This document shows positions 46,535 to 55,316 of a DNA stretch of 64,000 nt, in pieces; position 1 is the stretch's first letter, and each line of letters opens with the position of its first letter. The notes under the pieces are model-generated. The model did no database searches. It was not told the origin of the DNA and saw only the letters and a list, made by a program, of their open reading frames with translations. The DNA lies in contig NZ_BSTR01000004.1 in assembly GCF_030269645.1 (NCBI RefSeq), positions 186,001-250,000 of the forward strand, given 5' to 3'. Position numbers and translations under genes: made by a program. The DNA comes from Actinokineospora sp. NBRC 105648. GTDB lineage: Bacteria; Actinomycetota; Actinomycetes; Mycobacteriales; Pseudonocardiaceae.

Positions 46535-47053
46535 GTGGACCAACGCGAGGAGCAGGAGTTCGCGGAGTACTTCGCAGCTCGGCGGGACGCCGTGCGAAGA
46601 ACCGCGTACATGCTCTGCGGCGACTGGCACCGGGCGGACGACCTCGCCCAGACGGCGTTCGTCGCGTTGCACCGCCGGTGGCGCAAGATCCGGGACCGCG
46701 GGGCCCTGGACGCCTACGTCCGCAGGTCGGTGGTGCGGGCGATGATCGACGAGACCCGCAGGCCGTGGCGGCGGGAGCGGCACGTCGAGGAGGTGCCGGA
46801 GGTGGCCACCTCCGACGCCGAGGTCGGCGAGACCGTGGCGAACCGGTCGGCGCTGCTCGGCGGGTTGGCGAAGGTGCCGCCGCGCCAGCGCGCCGTGCTG
46901 GTGCTGCGGTTCCTGGAAGGGCTGGACGTGGCAGGCACGGCACAGGCGCTGAAGTGTTCGGAGGGGACCGTGAAGAGCCAGACCGCCCGCGGGCTCGCCA
47001 CGCTGCGCTCCGTGCTGGGCGACGCCGTGGACGACCTGCGGTCGACTTCGTGA
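46535..47053 (+). CDS. RNA polymerase ECF sigma factor, SigE family
   Basis: 172 residues. Region 2 is FAEYFAARRDAVRRTAYMLCGDWHRADDLAQTAFVALHRRW; region 4 is VPPRQRAVLVLRFLEGLDVAGTAQAL with SEGTVKSQTARGLATLR. It matches the SigE-like short ECF family of actinobacteria. The gene 17 bp downstream encodes a single-pass membrane protein, the usual partner position for an anti-sigma or regulated envelope protein. GTG start at 46535. Confidence 0.92.
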   Translation: MDQREEQEFAEYFAARRDAVRRTAYMLCGDWHRADDLAQTAFVALHRRWRKIRDRGALDAYVRRSVVRAMIDETRRPWRRERHVEEVPEVATSDAEVGETVANRSALLGGLAKVPPRQRAVLVLRFLEGLDVAGTAQALKCSEGTVKSQTARGLATLRSVLGDAVDDLRSTS

Positions 47054-47070
47054 CGGGGAGGTGGATGTAG

Positions 47071-47835
47071 GTGGACGAGCACAAGATCTCCGAGCTGTTC
47101 AACGACGCGGTCCGCGACGTGCCACCGCCCTCGTTCGGCGTGCCGGAGGTGAGCGCGGAGTCGGCGAGGTTGACCCGAAAGAGGAACGGTCTGCTGGCCG
47201 GATCGGCGCTAGGATTCGCGGTGCTGGCAGGGGCTGTCGTCACCGGCGTCGCGCTGTGGTCTGGACCTTCTGAATCGGGTTCAGGTAACGATTCGGCCGC
47301 GCTGGCGCCGATGTCCGTCTCGGAAAGTAACGGCGACCCTGCTCCGAACGAGGTACCGACTGACGCTCCGCGCATCGCGGAGCAGACCGACCCTGGCTCT
47401 CCGTCGTCGACGCCCAAGCAGGGGGGCTCGACGACCGGAGATGCCGGCACTAGTGCCGGCGGCACCCCTGGTGGGTGCGGATCAGCGGACCGGGAGCTCG
47501 CTGCTGCCCTCGCGGGCGAGCTCCCGTCCGCTGTTTCCCGGGGCGATGTGGTCGCGTCCCCGCTCTCGTGTCCCACAGGTTCCCGTTCGGGCGCCTTCGC
47601 GGTCGCCGACGGCCCGCGCAAGGGCCTGGTCTCGATCATGGTCACCCCCAAGGGCGTCGCCCCGATGCAGCAACCGCCGTGGGCCGACCGCCCGGCCTCC
47701 GAGGGCGTCGTGGTCCAGGCGAAGTCCGGTGCCACCATCGTGCTCGAGGTCGAGGCGGTCCCCGGTTCGGCGGCCCCGCCGATCGACGCCGGTGTGCTGC
47801 GCGACATCGGGTCGAAGCTGGCGCCGCGGTACTGA
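47071..47835 (+). CDS. Single-pass membrane protein paired with the ECF sigma factor
   Basis: 254 residues. Residues 1-40 are cytoplasmic (KISELFNDAVRDVPPPSFG), one transmembrane helix follows at about 44-65 (LAGSALGFAVLAGAVVTGVALW), then a Ser/Gly/Thr/Pro-rich external region and a small folded C-terminal part containing GGCGSADRELAAALAGELP. No zinc-binding anti-sigma motif is visible. It could be the anti-sigma or sensor of the upstream sigma factor by position. GTG start. Confidence 0.75.
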   Translation: MDEHKISELFNDAVRDVPPPSFGVPEVSAESARLTRKRNGLLAGSALGFAVLAGAVVTGVALWSGPSESGSGNDSAALAPMSVSESNGDPAPNEVPTDAPRIAEQTDPGSPSSTPKQGGSTTGDAGTSAGGTPGGCGSADRELAAALAGELPSAVSRGDVVASPLSCPTGSRSGAFAVADGPRKGLVSIMVTPKGVAPMQQPPWADRPASEGVVVQAKSGATIVLEVEAVPGSAAPPIDAGVLRDIGSKLAPRY

Positions 47836-47894
47836 TCGGCACCTGGCACGATTCGGCCCGACATGACTTCCGGAACCAGGGCACTCGGGGCAGC

Positions 47895-48482
47895 ATGACC
47901 GCCAGCACCCCCAAGGGCGAGCGCCGCAGGCAGGCGCTGCTCGAGGCGGCCGCGCAGCTGCTCGTCGAGGGTGGCTTCGAGGCCGTGCGGCACCGCTCGG
48001 TCGCCGAGCGCGCCGGGCTGCCGCTGGCGTCCACCACGTACTACTTCGAGTCGCTCGACGAGCTGATCGGCGCCGCGCTGGAGTTCCACGGTCGCTCGGA
48101 GCTGGCCAGGGGCCGGGCCGTGCTCGACCGGCTGGCCGAGGCCCCGCGCGAGCTCGACCGGCTGGTCGAACTGGTCCTCGACCAGCTGCTCGGGCCCTCG
48201 GGCGCCAACGACGCCGAGGCCGTGCTGCTGCGCTACGAGCGGCTGGTGGCCACCGGGCGGCGGCCGTACCTGCGGCCGCTGATGATCGAGCTGGGCGTCG
48301 AGCTGCGCGCGCTGCTGCAGGAGACCTGCGCGCGGGCGGGCGTCGAGCTGGACAAGACGCGGCTGGAGCAGCTGATCGCGCTGGTCGACGGCGCGGTGGT
48401 CAACGCGCTCATCGAGGCCGACCCGGACCCGCGCGCGGCGGCCAGGCGGATGCTGCGGGGAGTGCTGGAAGAGCCCCGGTAA
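47895..48482 (+). CDS. TetR/AcrR family transcriptional regulator
   Basis: 195 residues. N-terminal HTH: RRQALLEAAAQLLVEGGFEAVRHRSVAERAGLPLASTTYYFESLDEL, split across helices 1-4, the standard TetR DNA-binding domain. The C-terminal ligand domain is unassigned. It lies 11 bp before purB on the same strand and may be co-transcribed with it. A 12-codon micro-ORF (47863-47898) ends in ATGA overlap with the chosen ATG. Confidence 0.92.
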   Translation: MTASTPKGERRRQALLEAAAQLLVEGGFEAVRHRSVAERAGLPLASTTYYFESLDELIGAALEFHGRSELARGRAVLDRLAEAPRELDRLVELVLDQLLGPSGANDAEAVLLRYERLVATGRRPYLRPLMIELGVELRALLQETCARAGVELDKTRLEQLIALVDGAVVNALIEADPDPRAAARRMLRGVLEEPR

Positions 48483-48493
48483 GCTGGGCAGAC

Positions 48494-49936
48494 GTGACCG
48501 CCGCTGCTCAGAAACCCAGCATCCCCAACGTCCTCGCAGGCCGCTACGCCTCCGCCGAGCTGGCCCGGCTGTGGTCGCCGGAGGAGAAGGTCCGGCTGGA
48601 GCGCGAGCTGTGGCTGGCTGTGCTCACCGCGCAGGCCGAGCTCGGCGTCGAGGTCCCCGCAGGTGCGGTCGAGGACTACCGGCGGGTGCTGCCCGAGGTA
48701 GACCTGGCGAGCATCGCCGAGCGCGAGCGGGTCACCCGGCACGACGTGAAGGCCCGCATCGAGGAGTTCAACGCCCAGGCGGGCCACGAGCAGGTGCACA
48801 AGGGCATGACCTCGCGCGACCTGACCGAGAACGTCGAGCAGCTGCAGGTCCGCCGCTCGCTGGAGCTGGTGCGGGTGCGCACCGCCGCGGTGCTGGCCCG
48901 GCTGGCCCGGCTGGCCGCCGAGCACGCCGACCTGGTGCTGACCGGCCGGTCGCACAACGTCGCGGCGCAGGCCACCACGCTGGGCAAGCGGTTCGCCACC
49001 GCCGCCGACGAGCTGCTGGTCGCCTTCACCCGGCTCGACGAGCTGGTGGCCCGGTACCCGTTGCGCGGCATCAAGGGCCCGGTGGGCACCGCCCAGGACA
49101 TGCTCGACTTGCTCGGCGGCGACGCCGACAAGCTGGCCGAGCTGGAGCGCCGGGTCGCCGAGCACCTGGGGTTCCAGGCGCACTTCGTCAGCGTCGGTCA
49201 GGTCTACCCGCGCTCGCTCGACTACGACGTGGTGTCCACTCTGGTCCAACTGGCGGCGGCGCCGTCCAGCCTGGCCAAGACGATCCGGCTGATGGCCGGG
49301 CACGAGCTGGTCACCGAGGGCTTCAAGCCGGGCCAGGTCGGCTCGTCCGCCATGCCGCACAAGATGAACACGCGCTCGTGCGAGCGGGTCAACGGGCTCG
49401 CGGTCATCCTGCGCGGGTACGCCTCGATGGTCGGCGAGCTGGCGGGCGACCAGTGGAACGAGGGCGACGTCTCGTGCTCGGTGGTCCGCCGCGTCGCGCT
49501 GCCGGACGCGTTCTTCGCCCTCGACGGGCTGCTGGAGACCTTCCTCACGGTGCTCGACGAGTTCGGCGCCTACCCGGCGGTGATCGCCCGCGAGCTCGAC
49601 CGGTACCTGCCGTTCCTGGCCACCACCAAGGTGTTGATCGCCTCGGTGCAGGCCGGGGTCGGTCGGGAGACCGCGCACGAGGCGATCAAGGAGAACGCCG
49701 TCGCGGTGGCGCTGGCGATGCGCGAGCAGGGCGCGGCGCGCAACGACCTGCTCGACCGGCTGGCCGCCGACGAGCGGATCCCGTTGGACCGCACCGCGTT
49801 GGACGCGCTGCTGGCCGATCGGCTGCCGTTCACCGGGGTGGCCGCGGCCCAGGTGGCCGAGGTCGTCAAGCGGGTGGACGCGGTGCTGGCGCGGTTCCCG
49901 GAGGCGGCGGCCTACGTGCCGGGCGCCATCCTGTAG
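48494..49936 (+). CDS. purB: Adenylosuccinate lyase
   Basis: 480 residues of the aspartase/fumarase superfamily. RHDVKARIEEFN, then GMTSRDLTENVEQ, GRSHNVAAQATTLGKRFA with the catalytic His, and the flexible signature loop GSSAMPHKMNTRSCER with the catalytic Ser. It acts twice in purine synthesis, releasing fumarate from SAICAR and adenylosuccinate. GTG start 11 bp after the TetR gene. Length is normal for the long actinobacterial type. Confidence 0.95.
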   Translation: MTAAAQKPSIPNVLAGRYASAELARLWSPEEKVRLERELWLAVLTAQAELGVEVPAGAVEDYRRVLPEVDLASIAERERVTRHDVKARIEEFNAQAGHEQVHKGMTSRDLTENVEQLQVRRSLELVRVRTAAVLARLARLAAEHADLVLTGRSHNVAAQATTLGKRFATAADELLVAFTRLDELVARYPLRGIKGPVGTAQDMLDLLGGDADKLAELERRVAEHLGFQAHFVSVGQVYPRSLDYDVVSTLVQLAAAPSSLAKTIRLMAGHELVTEGFKPGQVGSSAMPHKMNTRSCERVNGLAVILRGYASMVGELAGDQWNEGDVSCSVVRRVALPDAFFALDGLLETFLTVLDEFGAYPAVIARELDRYLPFLATTKVLIASVQAGVGRETAHEAIKENAVAVALAMREQGAARNDLLDRLAADERIPLDRTALDALLADRLPFTGVAAAQVAEVVKRVDAVLARFPEAAAYVPGAIL

Positions 49937-49985
49937 CGGGTCTGTAGCGGGGGTCACGCAGTTCGGTTCCCGCCATGTGAGAGAA

Positions 49986-50011
49986 CGGCCGCTTCTTCGC
50001 TTCAGCGGCCG
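49986..50011 (+). terminator. Weak hairpin downstream of purB
   Basis: CGGCCGCT/AGCGGCCG 8-bp stem with a 10-nt loop about 50 bp after the purB stop; no T-run. The remaining 100 bp to the next gene show only a purine-rich ribosome site. Confidence 0.45.
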
Positions 50012-50118
50012 GGGGTGCATACCGTCGGTGACGAACGCCCGGGACGAACGAGGTCCAGACCGGACCGGTCCCGGGCGTGAACTGACGTGCCACCAGCACA
50101 TGGAGCAGAGAAAGACTG

Positions 50119-50919
50119 ATGAGAACCTCATTGCTGCGCGTAGTCGCGCTCGCCGTTGCCGGGATCACCGCCACGACCGCGCTGACCGCGTGCGGGAGTG
50201 ACGACGCACCCGCGGGCGCCGCCCCGCAGGTGCTGCGCATCGGCACTCTCGGTGACGCCCCGCCGAACATCTACCAGGAGAACGGCGTCTACACCGGGTT
50301 CGACAACGAGCTGATCAAGGTGATCGCGGAGAAGGCGGGCCTGAAGACCGAGTTCGTCGGCACCGACTTCTCCGCGCTGCTCGGCCAGGTCGCCAACCGG
50401 ACCTTCGACGTGGGCTCGTCGGCGATCGCGCAGACCGAGGAGCGGAAGAAGACGGTCGACTTCTCCGACCCCTACAACTACGAGTACATCAGCATCCTGT
50501 CCAAGAAGGGCTCCACGATCACCGACGTGAAGTCGTTGGACGGCAAGCGGGTCGGGGTGATCCAGGCAACGGTCGGCGACAAGTACCTGGGCACCAACGT
50601 GCCGGGCGCGCAGGTCGTGCGCTTCCCCAGCTACGACACCGCGATCGCGGGCCTGCGCACCGGCAGCGTCGAGGGCTGGGTGGTCGACCTGTCCATCGCC
50701 GAGAAGTACACGAAGGACGACCCGACGCTGGCGATCACCGGCACCATCGAGGCCAAGGACCTGCCGCACGGTTTCGCCGTGCGCAAGGGCAACGACGAGC
50801 TGCGGGCCAAGCTGAACGACGGCCTGCGCGCGGCGATCGCCGACGGCACCTGGCAGCGGCTGCACGACAAGTTCATCCCGAGCGTGCCGGTGGCCGACCG
50901 CTTCAAGCCCAAGTCCTGA
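50119..50919 (+). CDS. Amino-acid ABC transporter substrate-binding lipoprotein
   Basis: 266 residues. A lipoprotein signal with lipobox LTAC (Cys near residue 25), then a family 3 solute-binding domain: LRIGTLGDAPPNIYQENGVYTGFDNELIKVIAEKAG, split by a ligand pocket with FDVGSSAIAQTEERKKTVDFSDPY, and GKRVGVIQATVGDKYL. These are the polar amino-acid binding-protein hallmarks. It opens a three-gene operon with a TGATG junction to the permease gene. Confidence 0.94.
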   Translation: MRTSLLRVVALAVAGITATTALTACGSDDAPAGAAPQVLRIGTLGDAPPNIYQENGVYTGFDNELIKVIAEKAGLKTEFVGTDFSALLGQVANRTFDVGSSAIAQTEERKKTVDFSDPYNYEYISILSKKGSTITDVKSLDGKRVGVIQATVGDKYLGTNVPGAQVVRFPSYDTAIAGLRTGSVEGWVVDLSIAEKYTKDDPTLAITGTIEAKDLPHGFAVRKGNDELRAKLNDGLRAAIADGTWQRLHDKFIPSVPVADRFKPKS

Positions 50920-51662
50920 TGTCGGAGCTGCTCGACACCTTCCTGAACTGGGACTACATCGCGCAGGTCCTGCCCGACCTGCTGCGCACCGGCTTGGCGA
51001 ACACGTTGGTGCTGGCGGGTTTCTCGGCGGTGTTCGGCACGGTGCTCGGGCTCGGGCTGGCGGTGCTGGGGCTGTCCCGGCACCGCTGGCTGCGCTGGCC
51101 CGCGCGGGTGTACACCGATGTCTTCCGCGGCCTGCCCGCGATCGTGACGATCCTGCTGGTGGGGCAGGGGCTCGCGATCGTGGCCAGGCCGCTGGTGGGG
51201 ACGGACCCGTACCCGCTGGGCATCCTGGCGCTGAGCCTGATCGCGGCGGCCTACATCGGCGAGATCTTCCGCGCGGGCATCCAGAGCGTGGACAAGGGCC
51301 AGTCCGAGGCGGCCAGGGCGCTGGGCATGACGCACACCGCCACGATGGCCAGGGTCGTCGTCCCGCAGGGGGTTCGGCGGGTGCTGCCCGCGCTGGTCAA
51401 CCAGTTCATCTCGCTGATCAAGGACTCCAGCCTGGTGTACTTCCTGGGGTTGCTGGCCTCGCAGCGCGAGCTGTTCCGGATCGGGCAGGACCTGGCGTCC
51501 AACACCGGGAACCTCTCCCCGCTGGTCGCCGCGGGCCTGGTGTACCTGGTGATCACGGTGCCGCTGACGCACCTGGTCAACTCCATCGACCGCCGCCTGC
51601 GCGAGGGCAAACCGGTGCCCGGAGGTGATTCCCTTGACGAGCTCGAGCCTGCGCGTGCGTGA
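50919..51662 (+). CDS. Amino-acid ABC transporter permease
   Basis: 247 residues with five or six helices, of the HisMQ-type permease family: [27 protein letters not shown] at the N-terminus, [19 protein letters not shown], then the EAA loop [35 protein letters not shown]. It forms the membrane channel for polar amino acids. The start ATG shares a base with the binding-protein stop, and its end overlaps the ATPase gene. Confidence 0.94.
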   Translation: MSELLDTFLNWDYIAQVLPDLLRTGLANTLVLAGFSAVFGTVLGLGLAVLGLSRHRWLRWPARVYTDVFRGLPAIVTILLVGQGLAIVARPLVGTDPYPLGILALSLIAAAYIGEIFRAGIQSVDKGQSEAARALGMTHTATMARVVVPQGVRRVLPALVNQFISLIKDSSLVYFLGLLASQRELFRIGQDLASNTGNLSPLVAAGLVYLVITVPLTHLVNSIDRRLREGKPVPGGDSLDELEPARA

Positions 51663-52362
51663 CGTGCACCTGTCCTTCGGTTCCCTGGAGGTCTTGCGGG
51701 GCGTCGACCTGGAGGTGCCGCGCGGCACGACGACGTGCGTCATCGGGCCGTCCGGCTCGGGCAAGTCGACCCTGCTGCGCGCGATCAACCAGTTGGAACG
51801 CCCGTCGCGCGGCGACGTGCTGCTCGACGACGAGAGCGTGATCTCGTCGGACCCGGACCGGTTGCGGCGGCGGATCGGGATGGTGTTCCAGCACTTCAAC
51901 CTGTTCGGGCACCGCACGGTCCTGGACAACCTGGTGCTCCCGCTCCGGTCGGTGCTCCGTCTGTCCAAAGAGGAGGCTCGGGATCGGGCGCTGCGGTACC
52001 TGGGCGACGTCGGCCTGGCCGAGAAGGCCCCGTACCGCCCGGCCGCGCTGTCCGGCGGCCAGCGCCAGCGGGTCGCGATCGCCCGGGCGCTGGCGATGGG
52101 CCCGGAGGTGATGCTGTTCGACGAGGCGACCAGCGCGCTGGACCCGGAGCTGGTCAAGGGCGTGCTGGCGCTGATGGCGGAGCTGTCCTCGAGCGGGATG
52201 ACCATGGTCGTGGTCACCCACGAGATGGGCTTCGCCCGCGAGGTGTCCGACCAGGTCGCGTTCATGGACCACGGGCGGGTCGTCGAGGCCGGGCCACCGG
52301 AGCGGGTGTTCTCCTCGGCGGAGAGCCCACGGCTGCGAAACTTCCTGGCGCAAGTGCTGTGA
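51634..52362 (+). CDS. Amino-acid ABC transporter ATP-binding protein
   Basis: 242 residues. Walker [11 protein letters not shown]-loop [11 protein letters not shown], signature LSGGQRQRV, Walker [15 protein letters not shown] and switch His VVTHEMGFA, matching GlnQ/HisP-type ATPases. The TTG at 51634 was chosen because GGAGGTGAT, a near-perfect anti-16S match, lies 4 bp upstream. The alternative GTG at 51625 would sit inside that ribosome site. It overlaps the permease gene by 29 bp. Confidence 0.93.
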   Translation: MTSSSLRVRDVHLSFGSLEVLRGVDLEVPRGTTTCVIGPSGSGKSTLLRAINQLERPSRGDVLLDDESVISSDPDRLRRRIGMVFQHFNLFGHRTVLDNLVLPLRSVLRLSKEEARDRALRYLGDVGLAEKAPYRPAALSGGQRQRVAIARALAMGPEVMLFDEATSALDPELVKGVLALMAELSSSGMTMVVVTHEMGFAREVSDQVAFMDHGRVVEAGPPERVFSSAESPRLRNFLAQVL

Positions 52363-52380
52363 CCGGGTAGTTTGGGTGGT

Positions 52381-53199
52381 GTGCCGACTGTCTCCGCGCT
52401 GACGTACTACCCGGTCAAGGGCTTCCGCGGCGTACCGCTGACGCGGGCGGAGGCGGTCGAGACCGGCCTGCGCGACGACCGCCTGCTGATGGTGGTCGAC
52501 GCCGCCGACGGCACGTTCGTCAGCCAGCGCAAACTCCCCGCCATGGCCGCCGTCCAGGCGAGGGTGGTGGGGGGCGTGCTGGTGCTGGCGCTCCCCGGCA
52601 TGCCCGACGCCGAGATCGAGATCACCCCCGACGGCCCCCAGCGCGAGGTCAGCCTGTTCAACAAGTGGTTCGGACCGGCGGTCGACCAGGGCGACGCCGC
52701 GGCCAAGTGGTGCACAACGGCCCTGGACCGCGACGTCCGCCTGGTCCGCGTCCCCCCGACCCACGACCGCCCGGGTTGGGGCACCCACCCAGGCAAGGTC
52801 GGCTTCGGTGACGCACACGCGGTCCTGCTGACCTCAGAGTCCTCTTTGGAGGGCCTGAACACCCGAATCACCGAGGCAGGCGCCGACCCGGTACCGATGG
52901 ACCGCTTCCGCCCCAACATCGTCGTATCGGGCTGGCCCGACCCGCACATTGAGGACACGGTGCTCAAGCTGACGGTCGGAACGGTGGAACTGGGCTACTC
53001 GGTCCGCGCCATCCGCTGCGCGGTCCCAACAGTGGACCAGACGACGGGCGCCAAGCGCGGCCCCGAACCCACCCGAACCCTCGCGACCTACCGCCGAGAC
53101 CCCGACTACCCCGGCGTCAGCTTCGGCGCCAAGTTCGCCGTCCTAACCCCGGGCACCCTGTCCGTGGGCGACGAGATCCAGGTAACCCACTGGCAGTAA
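52381..53199 (+). CDS. MOSC domain-containing protein
   Basis: About 272 residues with an N-terminal MOSC beta-barrel (VSALTYYPVKGFRGVPLTRAEAV) and a C-terminal MOSC domain containing DAHAVLLTSESSLEGLN, DRFRPNIVVSG, the conserved Cys in IRCAVPTVDQTTG, and late FGAKFAVL. The family includes mARC-like molybdenum cofactor sulfur-carrying reductases. Probably a molybdenum enzyme acting on N-hydroxylated compounds, but this is inferred. GTG at 52381. It is the last chromosomal gene before the tRNA-Leu attachment region. Confidence 0.93.
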   Translation: MPTVSALTYYPVKGFRGVPLTRAEAVETGLRDDRLLMVVDAADGTFVSQRKLPAMAAVQARVVGGVLVLALPGMPDAEIEITPDGPQREVSLFNKWFGPAVDQGDAAAKWCTTALDRDVRLVRVPPTHDRPGWGTHPGKVGFGDAHAVLLTSESSLEGLNTRITEAGADPVPMDRFRPNIVVSGWPDPHIEDTVLKLTVGTVELGYSVRAIRCAVPTVDQTTGAKRGPEPTRTLATYRRDPDYPGVSFGAKFAVLTPGTLSVGDEIQVTHWQ

Positions 53200-53237
53200 C
53201 CCACCCCCACGGGTTGTGTAGAATCGCCACAACACCG

Positions 53238-53321
53238 GTCCGGGTGGCGGAATGGCAGACGCGCTAGCTTGAGGTGCTAGTGCCCTTAACGGGCGTGGGG
53301 GTTCAAGTCCCCCCTCGGACA
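53238..53321 (+). tRNA. tRNA-Leu (anticodon GAG)
   Basis: Canonical class II leucine tRNA: acceptor GTCCGGG/CTCGGAC, D-arm GGCGGAATGGCAGACGCG, anticodon arm CTAGC-TTGAGGT-GCTAG with GAG at 53271-53273, variable arm TGCCCTTAACGGGCGT, T-arm GGGGG-TTCAAGT-CCCCC. The CCA is not encoded. The serine recombinase gene ends inside its 3' part (from 53303), so the tRNA 3' end is a probable attachment site. Confidence 0.96.
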
Positions 53322-55057
53322 CTCTCGTTAACCACACGGGGTGAGGCCGTCACATCGATGGCCTTTTCTGTGTGGTCGTACCGCAGTCGCAGCCGCAGGT
53401 CCGCGTACAGTTTGGCCAGGCTGGCAGGTCTCGCGTCGCCGATCACGCCGCTGACATCGCCGAGTGAGTCGATCATCGCGTAGACCTCGGCCTCGTCGAT
53501 CGTCGCGGTCGTTGGAAGGTTCGCCAACTCGGCCCGTGCGGTCTGTCGTTGCGCATGGGCCTCGTTGACCGCCTCGACCAGCGCCGCGGGCTCCATCCCG
53601 GCGGCTATCGCGTCTTGGTAGCGCCGTAGCCGCCCCTCAGCGTCCGCAAGCCGCTTGCGTACCGCTTCGTGCTGGCTGTCCGGGTGGCCGTCTTGGGAGC
53701 CGAGCAGAGACCGGACGAGGTGGCCCACGTTGTCCCTGGCGAACAGGGTGCCGATCCACTCGTTCAACCTCGGAACGACAACGTCCTCACGCAAGTTCAC
53801 CGTCTTCGGGTGACCGGCCAACGCAGGTGACCCGGGGGCCATCGTCCGCGCGATGCACCGGTAGTAGCTGCCGTCACGGATCGCCTCGCCCTGCATCTTC
53901 CGCTCACAGATCGCGCACCGGATCAACCCCCGCAGCAGGTACGTGCGCTTGCCCGTAGTCCGGGTCCGCTCCAACCTCGCGATCCCGGACATCCCACCCG
54001 CACCACGCGAACGGCGGACAAGCTGAGCCTGGGTGAACGTCTCCACCGACACGATCTCCGGATGAGCCTGCGTCCGCGACCGCACGACCCGATCCGGCGA
54101 CGCCTTCCGGAACCGCGTCACATGCCCCGCGGCCACATCGTCCGGGTCCGCCAACATCTCGTGCTTGGCCGACCGACCGAACACCGCGAATCCCGTGTAC
54201 TTCGGATTCTCCAGAATCGACCGAACCGTCCCACCCTGCCACCCATCGGCCAACCGGTGACGATTCTGCTCCGGCCGCAAAGCCGAAGGACACGGGATAC
54301 CGTCGCGGTTCAACCCCGCAGCGATGGCCCGATCCCCGTTGCCTTCCACGTACTCCGCGTAGATCCGCCGAACCACCCCGGCCGCGACCTCGTCCACCTC
54401 CAGCCGCCGCAGTCGAAACCCCTCGGCCGCTTTGCGCGGGTTCGGATGCGGACCAGCATCGACCACCAGATAGCCATACGGGGTCCGCCCACCCTGGTGT
54501 CGACCCTCGTTGACCACCTGAGCGTCCATCGCAGCCCGCACCCGAGCCTGAACGTGCTGCCGCTCGGACTCGCTCATCCCCCCGAGCACGCTCATCAACA
54601 TCTTGTGCGAGGGATTGCGCGGATCGAACCTCCCACCCAGCTCAGGAACCCACAGATCCACTCCATACGCGGCAAACCGTGGTGCGATCAGCGAGAACTG
54701 ATTCCCGAACCAACACCGAGTGCCCTCACCCACCACCAGCGCGTCCCATGTCCGCTGAGGGTCCTTGAGCGCCGCGAGCAACTTGGAAGCGGCCTCCCGC
54801 CGCTCCCAAGGCACAGACCGCGACTGCCCGATGTCGAAGAACTCCGCTACCACCCGACCACCCAGCGGCCCCACGAACTTCTCCGCGTTACCCAATTGCC
54901 ATCCGCGGGAGGTCTCAGGATCCTGGTTGTCCTCCGTCGAACACCGCCCGTAGAAGGCGAGCGCACCGATGCGATCGTCGGTCACATGGGCCGCGATCTC
55001 GATCCCCATCAGCTCATCGAGCGTCGCCCACGGGTTCCCGCTGGTCTCAGCAGTCAT
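53303..55057 (-). CDS. Large serine recombinase (integrase)
   Basis: About 584 residues. Resolvase catalytic domain at residues 30-180 with FYGRCST (nucleophile Ser at about residue 40) and MSVLGGMSESERQ in the hinge helix. A recombinase domain follows (QGGRTPYGYLVV, then ILENPKYTGFAVFGR), then a zinc-ribbon region (IRCAICERKMQG and YYRCIA) and a coiled coil before the end. It would integrate and excise the element. ATG at 55057 has GGAAGG 8 bp upstream. The stop codon and last six codons lie inside the tRNA-Leu 3' end. Confidence 0.93.
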   Translation of the reverse strand: MTAETSGNPWATLDELMGIEIAAHVTDDRIGALAFYGRCSTEDNQDPETSRGWQLGNAEKFVGPLGGRVVAEFFDIGQSRSVPWERREAASKLLAALKDPQRTWDALVVGEGTRCWFGNQFSLIAPRFAAYGVDLWVPELGGRFDPRNPSHKMLMSVLGGMSESERQHVQARVRAAMDAQVVNEGRHQGGRTPYGYLVVDAGPHPNPRKAAEGFRLRRLEVDEVAAGVVRRIYAEYVEGNGDRAIAAGLNRDGIPCPSALRPEQNRHRLADGWQGGTVRSILENPKYTGFAVFGRSAKHEMLADPDDVAAGHVTRFRKASPDRVVRSRTQAHPEIVSVETFTQAQLVRRSRGAGGMSGIARLERTRTTGKRTYLLRGLIRCAICERKMQGEAIRDGSYYRCIARTMAPGSPALAGHPKTVNLREDVVVPRLNEWIGTLFARDNVGHLVRSLLGSQDGHPDSQHEAVRKRLADAEGRLRRYQDAIAAGMEPAALVEAVNEAHAQRQTARAELANLPTTATIDEAEVYAMIDSLGDVSGVIGDARPASLAKLYADLRLRLRYDHTEKAIDVTASPRVVNESVRGGT

Positions 55058-55316
55058 GGCCAGCACCTTCCGATGGCCCCGCCAGGGCCTCGACAGTGGT
55101 CAGCTCAACCAGTATGCCCAGCAACGTCCGACACGCCTGCGGATTCAACACAGGAGGGTGATCCGGAACCCGCACCACGACCGGATCCCTCGGCCCACCA
55201 CACCGCCCCGCCAGCGAGGCACCTACCCGCCTACCGCCCTGGTCGGCGCCTGTCTCGGCAGGTCTGCCACCACCTCTACCAGCCTCTACCCGGTAGACCC
55301 CACGACGGCCGCTCAT
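55047..55316 (-). CDS. Small unrecognised protein between translocase and recombinase
   Basis: 89 residues. Arg/Gly-rich first half, then LNPQACRTLLGILVELTTVEAL as a helix. Its ATG overlaps the translocase stop (ATGA, 55313-55316) and its stop overlaps the recombinase start region, a tight operon arrangement. In related elements the gene before the integrase is often an excisionase, but no HTH is visible here, so this stays a positional hint only. Confidence 0.55.
   Translation of the reverse strand: MSGRRGVYRVEAGRGGGRPAETGADQGGRRVGASLAGRCGGPRDPVVVRVPDHPPVLNPQACRTLLGILVELTTVEALAGPSEGAGHDC

Noticed and set aside
47863-47898. A 12-codon micro-ORF overlapping the TetR start by ATGA
   Set aside because: The geometry fits a leader ORF, but its short length and lack of a ribosome site make chance likely.
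48233-50131. A 632-codon minus-strand frame opposite purB
   Set aside because: purB motifs are complete on the plus strand; the antisense frame has repetitive His/Arg/Gln/Leu composition and no family features.
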